Notes under the pieces: generated by a model | Database searches by the model: none | What the model was told of the DNA's origin: nothing | The model's input: only the letters and a program-made list of their open reading frames with translations | NCBI RefSeq assembly: GCF_014193895.1 | Contig: NZ_BLZR01000001.1 | Span: 2,542,001 to 2,606,000 of the forward strand | DNA: 64,000 bases | Direction: 5' to 3' | Origin: Clostridium fungisolvens | Lineage (GTDB): Bacteria; Bacillota; Clostridia; Clostridiales; Clostridiaceae | Shown: one piece after another, positions 54,242 to 63,384 of the stretch | Numbering within the stretch: position 1 is the first letter of the stretch | Layout of the letters: the number at the start of each line of letters is the position of its first letter | Program-made: the position numbers and the translations under genes

Positions 54242-54829
54242 TTATATTATGTAATCTCTTCTTATTAACGCAAGAATAACATCATCTACTAGCTCACCTT
54301 TAATCATGGTTCTTTCTCTTAGAATCCCTTCTTGCAAAAAACCTGACCTTATTAAAGCCTTTACTGATGCATCATTACCAAAGGTTACCGTAGCTTCTAT
54401 CCTATTTACTTTAACTTTTTCAAAAGCAAACTTTGTTATTGTTTTTATAGCTTCAGTCCCATAACCTTTATTCCAAACATCCCTATTTAGACCATACCCA
54501 ATTTCACACCTTTTAGCATCTTCATCAAAGTTTCCCAGACTAAAGTATCCAATTAACTTATTGTCATCTTTTCTAATAATTCCCCATGTTATTTCTTCCT
54601 TAGATATAAATTCATCTTGATAGTTATCTATTATTAACAAAGCTTTTTCCTTTGTATTTATATGAGTAAAAAAGTCATATTTAGCCACCTCTGGGTCACT
54701 AAATATAGCAAAAACATCCTCCACATCACTCGCTTCCATTTTTCTGAATAGCAATCTCTCTGATTCTAAATTTGGAAACACATCAAAGAGACTTTTATCA
54801 ATACCTCGATCAATCCAGTGATTTTGCAT
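54242..54829 (-). CDS. GNAT acetyltransferase, RimJ/RimL type
   Basis: 195 residues with LESERLLFRKMEASDVEDVF at the start, LIGYFSLGNFDED, and the acetyl-CoA loop EIGYGLNRDVWNKGYGTEAI, followed by VNRIEATV and SVKALIRSGFLQEG. It is a cytosolic N-acetyltransferase of the group that modifies protein N-termini or amino groups; the target is unknown. ATG with GAGAGGTG upstream. Confidence 0.9.
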   Translation of the reverse strand: MQNHWIDRGIDKSLFDVFPNLESERLLFRKMEASDVEDVFAIFSDPEVAKYDFFTHINTKEKALLIIDNYQDEFISKEEITWGIIRKDDNKLIGYFSLGNFDEDAKRCEIGYGLNRDVWNKGYGTEAIKTITKFAFEKVKVNRIEATVTFGNDASVKALIRSGFLQEGILRERTMIKGELVDDVILALIRRDYII

Positions 54830-55044
54830 ACTACACCTCTCATAAAAATTATTTAATATCCTCAGGCTATACTTTGATTTTGTATTATAAACACTTTAGC
54901 TTTTAATACTCAAGTAATAGGTTCTATCTTAGTTTAAGTGATTTTTGTCTTTACTAATGATATTTAACAAATTAATCTTCAAACCTTAATATATACGTAC
55001 AAACACAAAAAAATAACTACCAAAGGCAGTTATTAATAAATTAC

Positions 55045-55210
55045 CCCCATTAAGTTCCAACTAATAGTAAATATTACTAGTATTATTAAATAAATAAGGA
55101 TTGTGTTTCTTGTTTTATGTTCCTTGGCATTTTAAAAAAATCTATTAATTAATGAAGAATATATTGGCGATAAAATAAGTGCTGTTACAACTAAAGTTAT
55201 TAATATTAGT
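55045..55210 (-). pseudogene. Remnant of a small two-helix membrane protein
   Basis: Minus-strand reading gives LILITLVVTALILSPIYSSL then INRFF, a stop or slip at a T/A run near 55137, then NAKEHKTRNTILIYLIILVI and FTISWNLMGVI before a stop. Two hydrophobic helices joined by a polar loop suggest a decayed small membrane protein. No intact start is present. Could be chance in AT-rich DNA. Confidence 0.35.
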
Positions 55211-55288
55211 TAATTTCATAATATAAAAAAAGATATACAAAAATACTATATATCTTTATATACCTCAAAGCTTTATATAATTAATTTT

Positions 55289-55915
55289 CTAGTTATTATC
55301 TAAACCTAATAACTGATCTATGCAATCAATCTTATAATCAAAATCATCTACTTGTCCAAAGCCATAACTTGCAAATACAAAGGGAATGCCAGCAAATCTT
55401 GTTGCTTCCATATCCCATTGAGTATCTCCTACGTAAATTGGATTCTTTAAGTTATTTCTTTCTACTACAAGCTTTATATTTTCACCCTTAGTAAGTCCTG
55501 TTCTTTCTGCATTTTCATAGTCAATAAAGTACTCACTAAGATTATGAGCTTTAAGAAAAGCTTCAATATAACCAACTTGGCAGTTACTAACTATAAACAA
55601 TTTGTACTTTTTTGCTAATTTCTGAATGGTATCCTCTAATTTATCAAACAAACTACCACCATGTTCCTCTAAGTACTTACACTCATTTGCCCAACATGCA
55701 GTTATTAAAGTTGTTCTCTGCTCATGTTCTAGATGAGGAAATAATCTTAATGGTATTTCAAGTACTGATAATCCCATTATTGCTTTTATATCTTCTACTG
55801 TTATTTTGTGAGTAATTTTTGTATTACTTATTATTTCATTAAAGGCATCTGTAACTCCTTGTGTTGAATCCCATAGTGTTCCATCCAAATCAAAAATAAT
55901 GCTATCTATCTTCAT
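55289..55915 (-). CDS. HAD-superfamily phosphatase (phosphoglycolate-phosphatase-like)
   Basis: 208 residues. Motif I FDLDGTLWDST, II VSNCQVG, III Lys in GLTKGENIKL, IV VGDTQWDMEATRFAG. The cap is the small helical C1 type. Substrate not predictable; relatives act on phosphoglycolate or sugar phosphates. I start at ATG 55915 (MKIDSIIFD), which follows GGAGG; an in-frame start 12 nt upstream overlaps it. Confidence 0.87.
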   Translation of the reverse strand: MKIDSIIFDLDGTLWDSTQGVTDAFNEIISNTKITHKITVEDIKAIMGLSVLEIPLRLFPHLEHEQRTTLITACWANECKYLEEHGGSLFDKLEDTIQKLAKKYKLFIVSNCQVGYIEAFLKAHNLSEYFIDYENAERTGLTKGENIKLVVERNNLKNPIYVGDTQWDMEATRFAGIPFVFASYGFGQVDDFDYKIDCIDQLLGLDNN

Positions 55916-56262
55916 GCTTTCCTCCAAATTAAAATGCTATATTTCTTTAGTTATTTACTTATCTAAACAAAATCTATTAAAGTTGCTGCCAAATTAAACT
56001 TCCAACTAACTTTCATTTACTCCGCTCTATTCTAGGATTGTAAATATCTACTATTCTATTGTAATAAAATTTTATTGCTTTTACAAATTAGTTTTGTATT
56101 TATCCAATCTTTTTTGTTATATAAATCTCATTAATTATTAATTATAAAAATCTTTTTCATACAATTACTACCCAAAACTTAAGTAATATGTATTATATTT
56201 GTATACATATAATAACTGCTTCTCTATTTTAAAGAACAATGCGTATATACAATTTTTTATTA
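55916..56262. other. Intergenic, no gene seen
   Basis: AT-rich sequence between the HAD gene and the 159-residue membrane protein; only upstream regions and no repeat or hairpin of note. Confidence 0.4.
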
Positions 56263-56742
56263 CTATTTTGAATTAAGTACACTATAAGTCAATTCATCTA
56301 ATGCTTTACAAGCCTCTTCATCATTGGGATTACTAATAATCCTTACCAAGTACTGATTCACTTCTTTGTTATATATAGTAAAAATAATTCTACTTGAATT
56401 CGAATTAGTCATACATAGATAAAGATTATTTATTGCACCGAACAAATTATTTCTATTATCATTATTGTTATAAGAGCTAAACCTCATCAAATTTAAGCTT
56501 GAATATAAACTTCCAGCAGCAGTTGTTCTTAAAAAAGTTTTTCCCTCGTCATCATTCTTATTATAATCATTATTTAGCATTCCGTTAGCTAGAACTAACT
56601 GATTTGTAAAGGACTCATCTATTTCCTTTTGATCCTGTTCTCTTTGATTATTCATAATTATACTATATAAAATAACTATAATTAAGGCAAAAGGTACTGC
56701 CTTTTTTATAATAGTTCTGGCAATCTTTAATAGTTTTTTCAC
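56263..56742 (-). CDS. Hypothetical membrane-anchored protein
   Basis: 159 residues starting with GTG (GGGG 11 bases upstream). A basic N-terminus and one TM helix (about 17-34) are followed by an Asn/Asp-rich helical extracellular domain (NNQREQDQKEIDESF, YNNNDNRNNLF). No family recognised. Confidence 0.6.
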   Translation of the reverse strand: MKKLLKIARTIIKKAVPFALIIVILYSIIMNNQREQDQKEIDESFTNQLVLANGMLNNDYNKNDDEGKTFLRTTAAGSLYSSLNLMRFSSYNNNDNRNNLFGAINNLYLCMTNSNSSRIIFTIYNKEVNQYLVRIISNPNDEEACKALDELTYSVLNSK

Positions 56743-57020
56743 TACATTATTTCCCCTTTCTCCCTAAATTAAGTATGTAATGTTAAACTCATATATTACA
56801 ATTTTGTACTTAAGAATTTTTCTACAAACTCTATCTCATTTTCAAATGTACTTTTAGATGTATCTACTTCTGCTAATTTCGTTGATACATTCTTAGCCAT
56901 ATAATGCATATAATAATAGTCTAAAATAAAGATTTGTGTTATTTTCACATAGTTTATATGCACTAAACCTTTATATCTATTTTCTGTTATGATAATCAAA
57001 TAACTATTGGAGGTTCACTT

Positions 57021-57647
57021 ATGTATAGCACTGTTATTTTTGATATTGATGGAACTATTTTAGATACAGAATTTGCAGTACTTTCTTCTCTACAGAAGTT
57101 AGTATATGAAGAGACTAATAAAAAACTAAGCTTTGAAGATTTAATCTTCTCTTTTGGAATCACAGGTGAAGCTGCACTTACACAGCTTGGGATAAAAGAT
57201 CCTAAGAAAGGCTGTATCAAGTGGAACAAATACTTAAGAGATTACTTTCATCATGTGAAAGTTTTTGATGATATGGAAGAAACTTTAGCAAAACTTCATG
57301 AAATGTATATTTCTATTGGTATTGTTACCTCCAAAACCAAACTAGAATATGAAGCGGATTTTATACCATTTGGACTATCTAATTTTTTTAATATAGTTGT
57401 TTGTGCAGACGACACTGAAAAGCATAAACCTAATCCTGAACCTATTTTAAAATTTATTGAACTTTCAGGCTCAGATACATCAAATACTATATATATAGGG
57501 GATACGATATATGACTTCAGATGTGCACAGGACTCTCATATTGACTTTGCCTTAGCATCCTGGGGATGCAAATCTCAAGATGGTATCAATGCAACTTATA
57601 TATTAAAGAATCCAAAAGAGTTGTTAGATATAGTTACGGTAGCGTAA
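57021..57647 (+). CDS. HAD-superfamily phosphatase (PGPase-like), second copy
   Basis: 208 residues: motif I FDIDGTILDTEF, II VTSKTK, III Lys in KHKPNPEPI, IV IGDTIYDFRCA. It is the same broad group as the gene at 55289 but only distantly alike, so not a recent duplicate. GGAGG seven bases before ATG. The third structured element lies 110 bp after its stop on the same strand. Confidence 0.87.
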   Translation: MYSTVIFDIDGTILDTEFAVLSSLQKLVYEETNKKLSFEDLIFSFGITGEAALTQLGIKDPKKGCIKWNKYLRDYFHHVKVFDDMEETLAKLHEMYISIGIVTSKTKLEYEADFIPFGLSNFFNIVVCADDTEKHKPNPEPILKFIELSGSDTSNTIYIGDTIYDFRCAQDSHIDFALASWGCKSQDGINATYILKNPKELLDIVTVA

Positions 57648-57757
57648 TATTATGTACATCCATAAATTCTACCTGCTGCTAATATTAGAGATTCACTTAT
57701 TTAGACTGTTTTTTCTGTCTGATACACACAACAATCAATATCGTATCAGTTTCTATA

Positions 57758-57854
57758 AGGTCCTTAATCCAACTATTAAGTTATACCTGTGCGATAATTA
57801 TTGGAAACTTTAATTATAGAACAAGTATAACTTAAGCTTTTATCAAAGAATCCT
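57758..57854 (+). ncRNA. Unrecognised structured RNA element, copy 3
   Basis: 97 nt aligning end to end with the copies at 876 and 978. Middle stem AAGTTATAC / GTATAACTT is perfect; inner hairpin ATAATTA / TAATTAT; the GAACAAG string follows. It lies downstream of the HAD gene with no plus-strand gene after it, so here it is not a leader. Confidence 0.55.
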
Positions 57855-57923
57855 TTAATGCTATAACTTTGAAAATCGATTTATACATGCATACTGGTAA
57901 ACCTCTTTATGGTAATTTGAGCC

Positions 57924-58445
57924 TCAATATTTATACATACTTACCACATAATTGGTATTAGGTAGAACCTGTACATGATATTTCTTTCCTTTTGTAAGAA
58001 AGTTTTTAGAATATTGTCCATTAAACTCAAAGTCCTTATCTCCTACCGTGAGTCTTGTAATAGTAGCTCTACCTTTTATAACTTTGAAATCTCTTAATTG
58101 TCCATCATAAGCTTCGTATTGTGAGTTAATCATATTTGGTAGATCTTTATAGTAAGGAATCTCTATAGAAGCAATAGCAATTGAAAATATTATGGATACT
58201 GCACATATAATTTTCGCTCTTATTTTCACAGAGGGCTTTTCTCCCTTATCGTTTATAATACTTATATTAGAAATACCTAATCCGAATATAACTATGGCAA
58301 AAAAACTAATACCTATTATATGTCCTACAAATACTATTTTGAAGTTTTTAGATGATTCCATTATCAAAGGCACTATCAGTCCTATAAAAAATACTGGAAT
58401 TGCAGAAATCCACATTATTTTTTTAGCCTTATTCTTAAACTTCAT
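57924..58445 (-). CDS. Membrane protein of unknown function
   Basis: 173 residues: three TM helices (about 9-29, 37-59 and 80-98) and a C-terminal extracellular beta-rich domain (VIKGRATITRLTVGDKDFEF). The start at ATG 58445 follows AGGAG; a GTG 9 nt earlier lies within that site. Not recognised. Confidence 0.6.
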   Translation of the reverse strand: MKFKNKAKKIMWISAIPVFFIGLIVPLIMESSKNFKIVFVGHIIGISFFAIVIFGLGISNISIINDKGEKPSVKIRAKIICAVSIIFSIAIASIEIPYYKDLPNMINSQYEAYDGQLRDFKVIKGRATITRLTVGDKDFEFNGQYSKNFLTKGKKYHVQVLPNTNYVVSMYKY

Positions 58446-58517
58446 TACTCTCACTCCTAAAAATGTATTAATAGCTTAATATGTGCTGAAGAATATATAA
58501 TCAAACAGAACTTAGCT

Positions 58518-59483
58518 CTATATCTTTAGTATAATTTTTATGAAATAGTAAACAAATGGCGCCGCTAATATGATACTATCAAATCTATCTAGGATTCCAC
58601 CATGCCCAGGAATTATATTTCCAAAATCCTTAATTTCATTGAATCTTTTTATTAAGGAAGCAATTAAATCCCCACATTGTGATATCACTGATCCTATAAC
58701 TCCCATTACTAAACAAAAATATACGAAATTATATTCATGAAATCCTGTAAATTTTAAAATTATTATCCCATATAAACATGACATCAATGTTGCACCTATT
58801 ACTCCACCAACAAATCCCTCAATAGATTTATTAGGACTTAGTTCTGGAGTTAATTTATTCTTGCCAAAGGTCTTACCGATTGCATATGCAAAGGTATCAG
58901 CACTCCAAGCTATTATAAATACAAACCAAACAAGAATATCTCCATAATCATTGAGCCTAACTATTTGAAGTATAAATGAAAACATAAAAGTAACATAGAA
59001 AAATCCTATAAAAGTTATAGCTATATTTTTTGCATTTTGCTTACTATAAAAAAGCACTGAGTAAAAGACTAAAAAAATAGAGAATAAACTTATAAACAAT
59101 CCTAGATTTGAGCTAAGCTTAGGTAAGACAAATATGTAGTATAACACTGAGAATCCCATTCCGATCAACTTATAATTAATGCTAAAACCTTTAAAGGATT
59201 TATAAAATTCATTAAGTCCAATTGTTATAATTAAAAGAAGTGCAACATTTAAGAGTATTAGATTTTTGCTAAGCAGTATTCCGATTAAAATTGGTAAGCC
59301 TATAAATGAACTTATTATTCTTTGTTTCACCATACTCCTCCTTTTACTCGCAAAGGTTTCTCCTCTTCTTCGTAGGCTTTTTAATGCATTTTCAGAGTGT
59401 TCCTCTGATAAATCTGATAAAGTTTTAAAAGGACCAACTTCAGCTTCATAGTAATGATAAAGATGTTTTGGTATGCTATTCAA
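58518..59483 (-). CDS. cdsA: Phosphatidate cytidylyltransferase with fused N-terminal segment
   Basis: 321 residues. Residues about 51-321 are a complete CdsA: seven or eight TM helices, SPNKSIEGFVGGVIGA, and the signature CGDLIASLIKRFNEIKDFGN then PGHGGILDRFDS. It makes CDP-diacylglycerol for phospholipid synthesis. Residues 1-50 (LYHYYEAEVGPFKTLSDLSE, RRRGETFASKRRS) are soluble and resemble the N-terminus of an unrelated family of soluble proteins; CdsA normally starts near MVKQRIISSFIGLP. The frame opens with a TTG inside the end of the nitrilase-like gene, preceded by AAAGG. This is not the usual frr-uppS-cdsA-dxr location, so it is probably a second CdsA. Confidence 0.82.
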   Translation of the reverse strand: MNSIPKHLYHYYEAEVGPFKTLSDLSEEHSENALKSLRRRGETFASKRRSMVKQRIISSFIGLPILIGILLSKNLILLNVALLLIITIGLNEFYKSFKGFSINYKLIGMGFSVLYYIFVLPKLSSNLGLFISLFSIFLVFYSVLFYSKQNAKNIAITFIGFFYVTFMFSFILQIVRLNDYGDILVWFVFIIAWSADTFAYAIGKTFGKNKLTPELSPNKSIEGFVGGVIGATLMSCLYGIIILKFTGFHEYNFVYFCLVMGVIGSVISQCGDLIASLIKRFNEIKDFGNIIPGHGGILDRFDSIILAAPFVYYFIKIILKI

Positions 59484-60126
59484 TTATTTCAACCTTTCTC
59501 GTATTTAAATCTACAATCCTAGTTCTAGTATCTGACTTTGAAATAAATATTGGCTCCCCATTATTTTCTATACAATAGGAAATAGGAATTGATACCCCAC
59601 AGTTTCTATAAGAACCATCTGCGTGGCTCGTTCCAATAACAATGGTTTTATAAGTTTGAGCAATAGCCTTTGCTTCCCTCACCCATTGCTCAAACTGTTC
59701 CTCACTAAACATTCCTACTCCAATTGGATGTACGATAAAGTCAATTTTTTCTTCTACTCTTTTTAAATCTCTCCTAGCCTTTAGTATTTCCATACATAAT
59801 ATGTATCCAATTGTATTATTATTATAATTAACAGTTAAAGGATCATATAATTCTACATTTTCATCAGGAATAGTTTTAGCTCTTTCTATGATTTTTTTAC
59901 CGTCACAGCTTATTATTACAGCTCTATCTTTGTTATCTTTTCTGTAAGATGATACTATTGTAACTTTATAGTCTTTAGCAACTTTGCATGCTTCTTCCAA
60001 TGCTTTTTCGTCTGATAAATATCCTTCAGGATAAAGAACTAAATCAATTCTATCGTTAGCTTTTATAGCTTCTTTCATCTGTTCAATTTGCTTTTCATGT
60101 ATTGGTTGTCCAATTAAAATTCTCAT
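59476..60126 (-). CDS. Carbon-nitrogen hydrolase (nitrilase-like)
   Basis: 216 residues with the Glu-Lys-Cys triad in order: E in LVLYPEGYL, K in ERAKTIPDE, C in GYILCMEIL. It is shorter than most family members (about 260). Substrate unknown; members hydrolyse amides or nitriles. ATG with AGGGGAAT upstream; overlaps the CdsA fusion gene by 8 bp. Confidence 0.82.
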   Translation of the reverse strand: MRILIGQPIHEKQIEQMKEAIKANDRIDLVLYPEGYLSDEKALEEACKVAKDYKVTIVSSYRKDNKDRAVIISCDGKKIIERAKTIPDENVELYDPLTVNYNNNTIGYILCMEILKARRDLKRVEEKIDFIVHPIGVGMFSEEQFEQWVREAKAIAQTYKTIVIGTSHADGSYRNCGVSIPISYCIENNGEPIFISKSDTRTRIVDLNTRKVEIIE

Positions 60127-60178
60127 AATAATTCCCCTACCATAAAACTTTCCCCTCTTTTTATTTAAATCTAAAATG

Positions 60179-60970
60179 CTATTTTTCAGTGCTTAGTGTA
60201 ATTTTATTAAAGGAATAGAATACATTAATAAAATCAACATATTTCTTATAAAGATCAGCCTCACTTATATTGAGAACTTCATCAAATTTATTCGGTGACT
60301 TTACTAGTTTTCTTAATTTATCATAACCAAACAAATTCACAATAGCTTCAACCATGGTATACGAGTATTGATAGCCATTACGATCAAAAAACGTTTTAAA
60401 ATCTTCCCCAGTGTCTAAGTCTTTGAAAGTAGGGATTTCCCCATTACTAATCCCTTCACTAACCGTTTGTCTTATCCAGTTTTCATTATTATCCTTGGCT
60501 TCATAGCAAGCAATTCCTTCATTTAACCACCTTGGAGTATTGCTGTTTATTTTATTAACTAGAATATGTACAAATTCATGAATTGCAGTATTTAGTACAT
60601 TATCGAAATTGGATCCAGGTGGTGGATTTAGAGGTGATGCTATTATAATCTTTCCAGCTCCAAGCCCTCCTCTTATCCAATCTGGAGCATCTTGTAGCCC
60701 TAAAGCAGTATGAAGTGATTTGATGTTAGAATGAATTTCTATAATTAGTTTATTTTCAAGTTTCTGCTCTAAATTAATTGTTATTCTACTATAATTATTT
60801 TCTAGTGCATCTATAACTTTATCTATACACTTACTATCGTTTTCTCTGAAACAGATTATAAAATGCTCTGTCTCTGATCTTAAGTTAAGCTTAATTTCAT
60901 CCTTGTCATTGCAATCATTAAGTTCTTCATACAAATATTTGTTTTCTTCTTTATTATTTGCAGCATTCAT
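60179..60970 (-). CDS. Gluzincin-type metallopeptidase (peptidase MA-like)
   Basis: 263 residues, no signal peptide. HEFVHILVNK is the HExxH zinc site and RWLNEGIACYEA about 20 residues on supplies the third ligand Glu. The N-terminal 100 residues contain the small alpha/beta lobe seen in this family (EHFIICFRENDSKCID). Targets unknown. ATG with AAGGAGATG upstream. Confidence 0.82.
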   Translation of the reverse strand: MNAANNKEENKYLYEELNDCNDKDEIKLNLRSETEHFIICFRENDSKCIDKVIDALENNYSRITINLEQKLENKLIIEIHSNIKSLHTALGLQDAPDWIRGGLGAGKIIIASPLNPPPGSNFDNVLNTAIHEFVHILVNKINSNTPRWLNEGIACYEAKDNNENWIRQTVSEGISNGEIPTFKDLDTGEDFKTFFDRNGYQYSYTMVEAIVNLFGYDKLRKLVKSPNKFDEVLNISEADLYKKYVDFINVFYSFNKITLSTEK

Positions 60971-61246
60971 CCTATCATCTCCTTAATAGAAGTACGTTAA
61001 CTCTTTCTCAAAATATTCTCCCTAATAACTAAACAATTAACGCTTTGCCTCTTACCATAATATTCTATTAATGTAGATAATTATAACTTAATTCACTTGT
61101 TGCTACAACTTTCAATTTAATGGCAATAATTGTAGCTAGTGTTTCATATATTGGCGTCAATATTGACCCTAAGCCAATAGAAAAGCAAGATATTATATTT
61201 AATATTCTCCTAAATATTTTTAATGTTTTATTCTTTTGAATATAAA
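60971..61246. other. Intergenic with a possible decayed reading frame
   Basis: Minus-strand sequence from about 61240 to 61070 reads open as IFRRILNIISCFSIGLGSIL then TPIYETLATIIAIKLKVVAT to a stop, without a start codon. It may be the remnant of a membrane protein. I do not call it a gene. Confidence 0.3.
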
Positions 61247-61283
61247 AAAAGAGAGAAACCTATTTTTTAAGTCTCTCTCTTTT
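61247..61283. terminator. Terminator after MmcQ/YjbR gene
   Basis: AAAGAGAGA / TCTCTCTTT stem; T-run on the minus strand side. Confidence 0.8.
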
Positions 61284-61322
61284 CTTTGATATTATTCCAT
61301 ATTTAACCAGATTCTATGTAAG

Positions 61323-61700
61323 CTATCCGATATATCGATCACTTTGTTGAAGAATTTCTTTCTGAAGCTTCTTACTCAAAGAATCAAGCACTATCCTATA
61401 GGACATATCTATCATCTGCTTTACCACATTGTCTGGTACATTGCCATCAAAATATACTGAATTCCAATGTAGTTTGTTCATGTGATACCCTGGAATTATA
61501 TGTTCATATTCGTCTCTCAGCATCTGCCCAAAGAAAGGCTCACACTTTATTGTAATAATAGGCTTATTATATTTATCTTCTCCTATCATAAGAAAAATTT
61601 TTCCTCCAATAAAGTATCTAGTAGCATTCCACTCTTCCTTAAAGTCTTTTATAGCTCCATGCTTTGAAAGGCAATACTCATCTAGCCATTCATAGTTCAT
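61323..61700 (-). CDS. MmcQ/YjbR family protein
   Basis: 125 residues matching the YjbR/CyaY-like fold family: EWNATRYFIGGKIFLMIGED, TIKCEPFFGQMLRDEYEHII, PGYHMNKLHWNSVYFDGNVP. Probably a small DNA- or protein-binding protein; function unknown. Its gene starts 15 bp after the HD gene's stop, so they are co-transcribed. Confidence 0.85.
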   Translation of the reverse strand: MNYEWLDEYCLSKHGAIKDFKEEWNATRYFIGGKIFLMIGEDKYNKPIITIKCEPFFGQMLRDEYEHIIPGYHMNKLHWNSVYFDGNVPDNVVKQMIDMSYRIVLDSLSKKLQKEILQQSDRYIG

Positions 61701-61715
61701 AAAAACACTCCTTTT

Positions 61716-62189
61716 CTAACGTACCTTCTCAATACCTAGTTCCTTAAACAGTTTTGCTAATCGTTCATTCTCATGGTTAGCAACAGGAAATCCTGTATTA
61801 TACGAATAATGCTGTAGTACATCAGCATCCTTAAGAATTTCTTCATAGCTTCCGCCTATATCATTTTTATTACTATGATTATAAATAGCGTTGCAAACAA
61901 TATTTATTTCTTCTTCAGTAAACAACTTAAGCTCATTTAAAATTTTCCTTGCCTCTATAGATCCTAATTTTGCATGTTCATAGCTGTCTCCTGCTTTATA
62001 GGTATAAATATCATGCAACATTCCTGAAATTGCACTTAACTCTGCACTTGCTCCCCGTCTTAATGCAAGAAGACTGCAATGAGAAGATACTCCATATAGG
62101 TGTACATACCCATGACGTCTTATTTCTGCATTTGATTGCTTTATTAAAACTCTATCTACTACCTCATGAACTTTTTCTAATCTATTCAT
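61716..62189 (-). CDS. HD-domain protein
   Basis: 157 residues with the HD pattern: H in YVHLYGVSSH, HD in SGMLHDIYTYKAG, and a later NHSNKNDIGG and DADVLQHY. It is a metal-dependent phosphohydrolase; substrate unknown. The ribosome site is weak. First gene of a two-gene unit with the YjbR-like gene. Confidence 0.83.
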   Translation of the reverse strand: MNRLEKVHEVVDRVLIKQSNAEIRRHGYVHLYGVSSHCSLLALRRGASAELSAISGMLHDIYTYKAGDSYEHAKLGSIEARKILNELKLFTEEEINIVCNAIYNHSNKNDIGGSYEEILKDADVLQHYSYNTGFPVANHENERLAKLFKELGIEKVR

Positions 62190-62585
62190 AAATTTACTTA
62201 GTGCTCAACTTAAAACTTTTACCTGAAAGCACTAATCTCCCTCCATTTCTTATCTATTACTATGCTAGCTAAATCATAACTTTTATATATATATTCACAA
62301 TAAATTTATATAATGTTATAATCAAAACTTTGTAAAAGTATGTCTTCGCTACATTATATAATGTAGGTTGTTTTTTATATAGCAGCTTCATTTAAATTTA
62401 TAAATCTTTCACTTAACAAATTACTAGATATATTTCTATTAGAATATCCATTTTAAATTACATCATTTATTTTCTGTTTATGTAAAAATAATGAAACCAA
62501 GCTGTAACCTATGCCTCTTTATTGCATGCTAAAATCTTTACATAATATTATATAATCAATACATATAATCAATGGAGGTAATGAC
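62190..62585. other. Intergenic region with an 18-bp palindrome
   Basis: CTACATTAT / ATAATGTAG (62349-62366) is a perfect 18-bp palindrome followed by GTTGTTTTTT. It may be a terminator or an operator; no gene ends close to its left on the plus strand, so an operator is possible. Confidence 0.4.
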
Positions 62586-62765
62586 ATGAGTTCGTCATTA
62601 AAAGAAATTATAATAAAGTTCATCTTTGTATTCATTGTACTTTTCTTATTAGGTAACTTCATTCCATGGCTTCATATAGATGCAGTTAAGGCAGTTGCCA
62701 TAACAGCTGGCGTATCTATAGTTGATACATTCGCACTCATGTTTAAAAAAACTAAAAAAACTTAA
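62586..62765 (+). CDS. Small membrane protein (59 aa)
   Basis: Begins MSSSLKEIIIKFIFVFIVLF and continues LLGNFIPWLHIDAVKAVAIT. It has two hydrophobic helices and a Lys-rich tail (FKKTKKT). TGGAGG precedes ATG by eight bases and a good terminator follows, so it is very likely real. Function not recognised. Confidence 0.7.
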   Translation: MSSSLKEIIIKFIFVFIVLFLLGNFIPWLHIDAVKAVAITAGVSIVDTFALMFKKTKKT

Positions 62766-62859
62766 ATTAGTAAAGCTCTAAAATCTTATGATTACAATTT
62801 TAATCTCTACCTCGTAATAGTTTAATTTACAGTAGCAAGAGTTTAAAATCTTCAAAAGC

Positions 62860-62890
62860 AAAGCACTTCTACCATTAAGAAGTGCTTTTT
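62860..62890. terminator. Terminator after small membrane protein
   Basis: AAAGCACTTCT / AGAAGTGCTTT with T-run on the plus strand; sits between convergent genes. Confidence 0.88.
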
Positions 62891-62942
62891 AACTTTAAAA
62901 GAAAGTGTGAAATTACAAACATATATTCTTTTAAATATAAAT

Positions 62943-63338
62943 TTACTTTAGCTCGCTTAATACTAGTAGTTCAGTCTTTCCATCCCATTCTACCTTAACA
63001 TTTATACCTCTATCAGTATCATTAGGCATTCCTCCAGTGTTTTTCATTTTACCACTGTATTCATTGTTATCCTTAAGCAAAAACTGGTCACTTTCTCCTT
63101 CTTTAGGTCCATCAATAGAATATTGAACTTCAGCTTTTGGTTTTTCATCTGTTCCAATATATTTAAAAGTATAATAGCTATCATGTTTCTTTTCGTTTCC
63201 TTCTATTTTATAAGTTACTTCCCAATTCTGGCTTTTCCCTTCATAATTGATAATAGTATTACTCACCGTGTTTTCTTTATTCTTACAACCAACTAAAAGT
63301 AGCGATAAAATAACCAGTACATAAATAATTTTCTTCAT
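62943..63338 (-). CDS. Lipoprotein, unknown
   Basis: 131 residues. Signal peptide MKKIIYVLVILSLLLVGC with the lipobox LLVGC, then a short polar linker and a beta-rich domain (NWEVTYKIEGNEKKHDSYYT). I start at ATG 63338, which follows GGAGAG; a longer frame adds 12 residues before the signal peptide and is unlikely. Function unknown. Confidence 0.78.
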   Translation of the reverse strand: MKKIIYVLVILSLLLVGCKNKENTVSNTIINYEGKSQNWEVTYKIEGNEKKHDSYYTFKYIGTDEKPKAEVQYSIDGPKEGESDQFLLKDNNEYSGKMKNTGGMPNDTDRGINVKVEWDGKTELLVLSELK

Positions 63339-63384
63339 TTGCTCTCCTACCTTCTTTTTCTGTATTATTAGCACCTATTCAAAA

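Noticed and set aside
56796..56999. A 67-codon minus-strand frame starting with TTG
   Set aside because: No convincing start signal and no recognised family; could be a remnant, but I cannot support it as a gene.
61070..61240. Open frames on both strands that look faintly like membrane protein
   Set aside because: Minus frame has no start codon, plus frame (MAIIVASVSYIGVN...) has no ribosome site and only 39 codons; probably remnant or chance.
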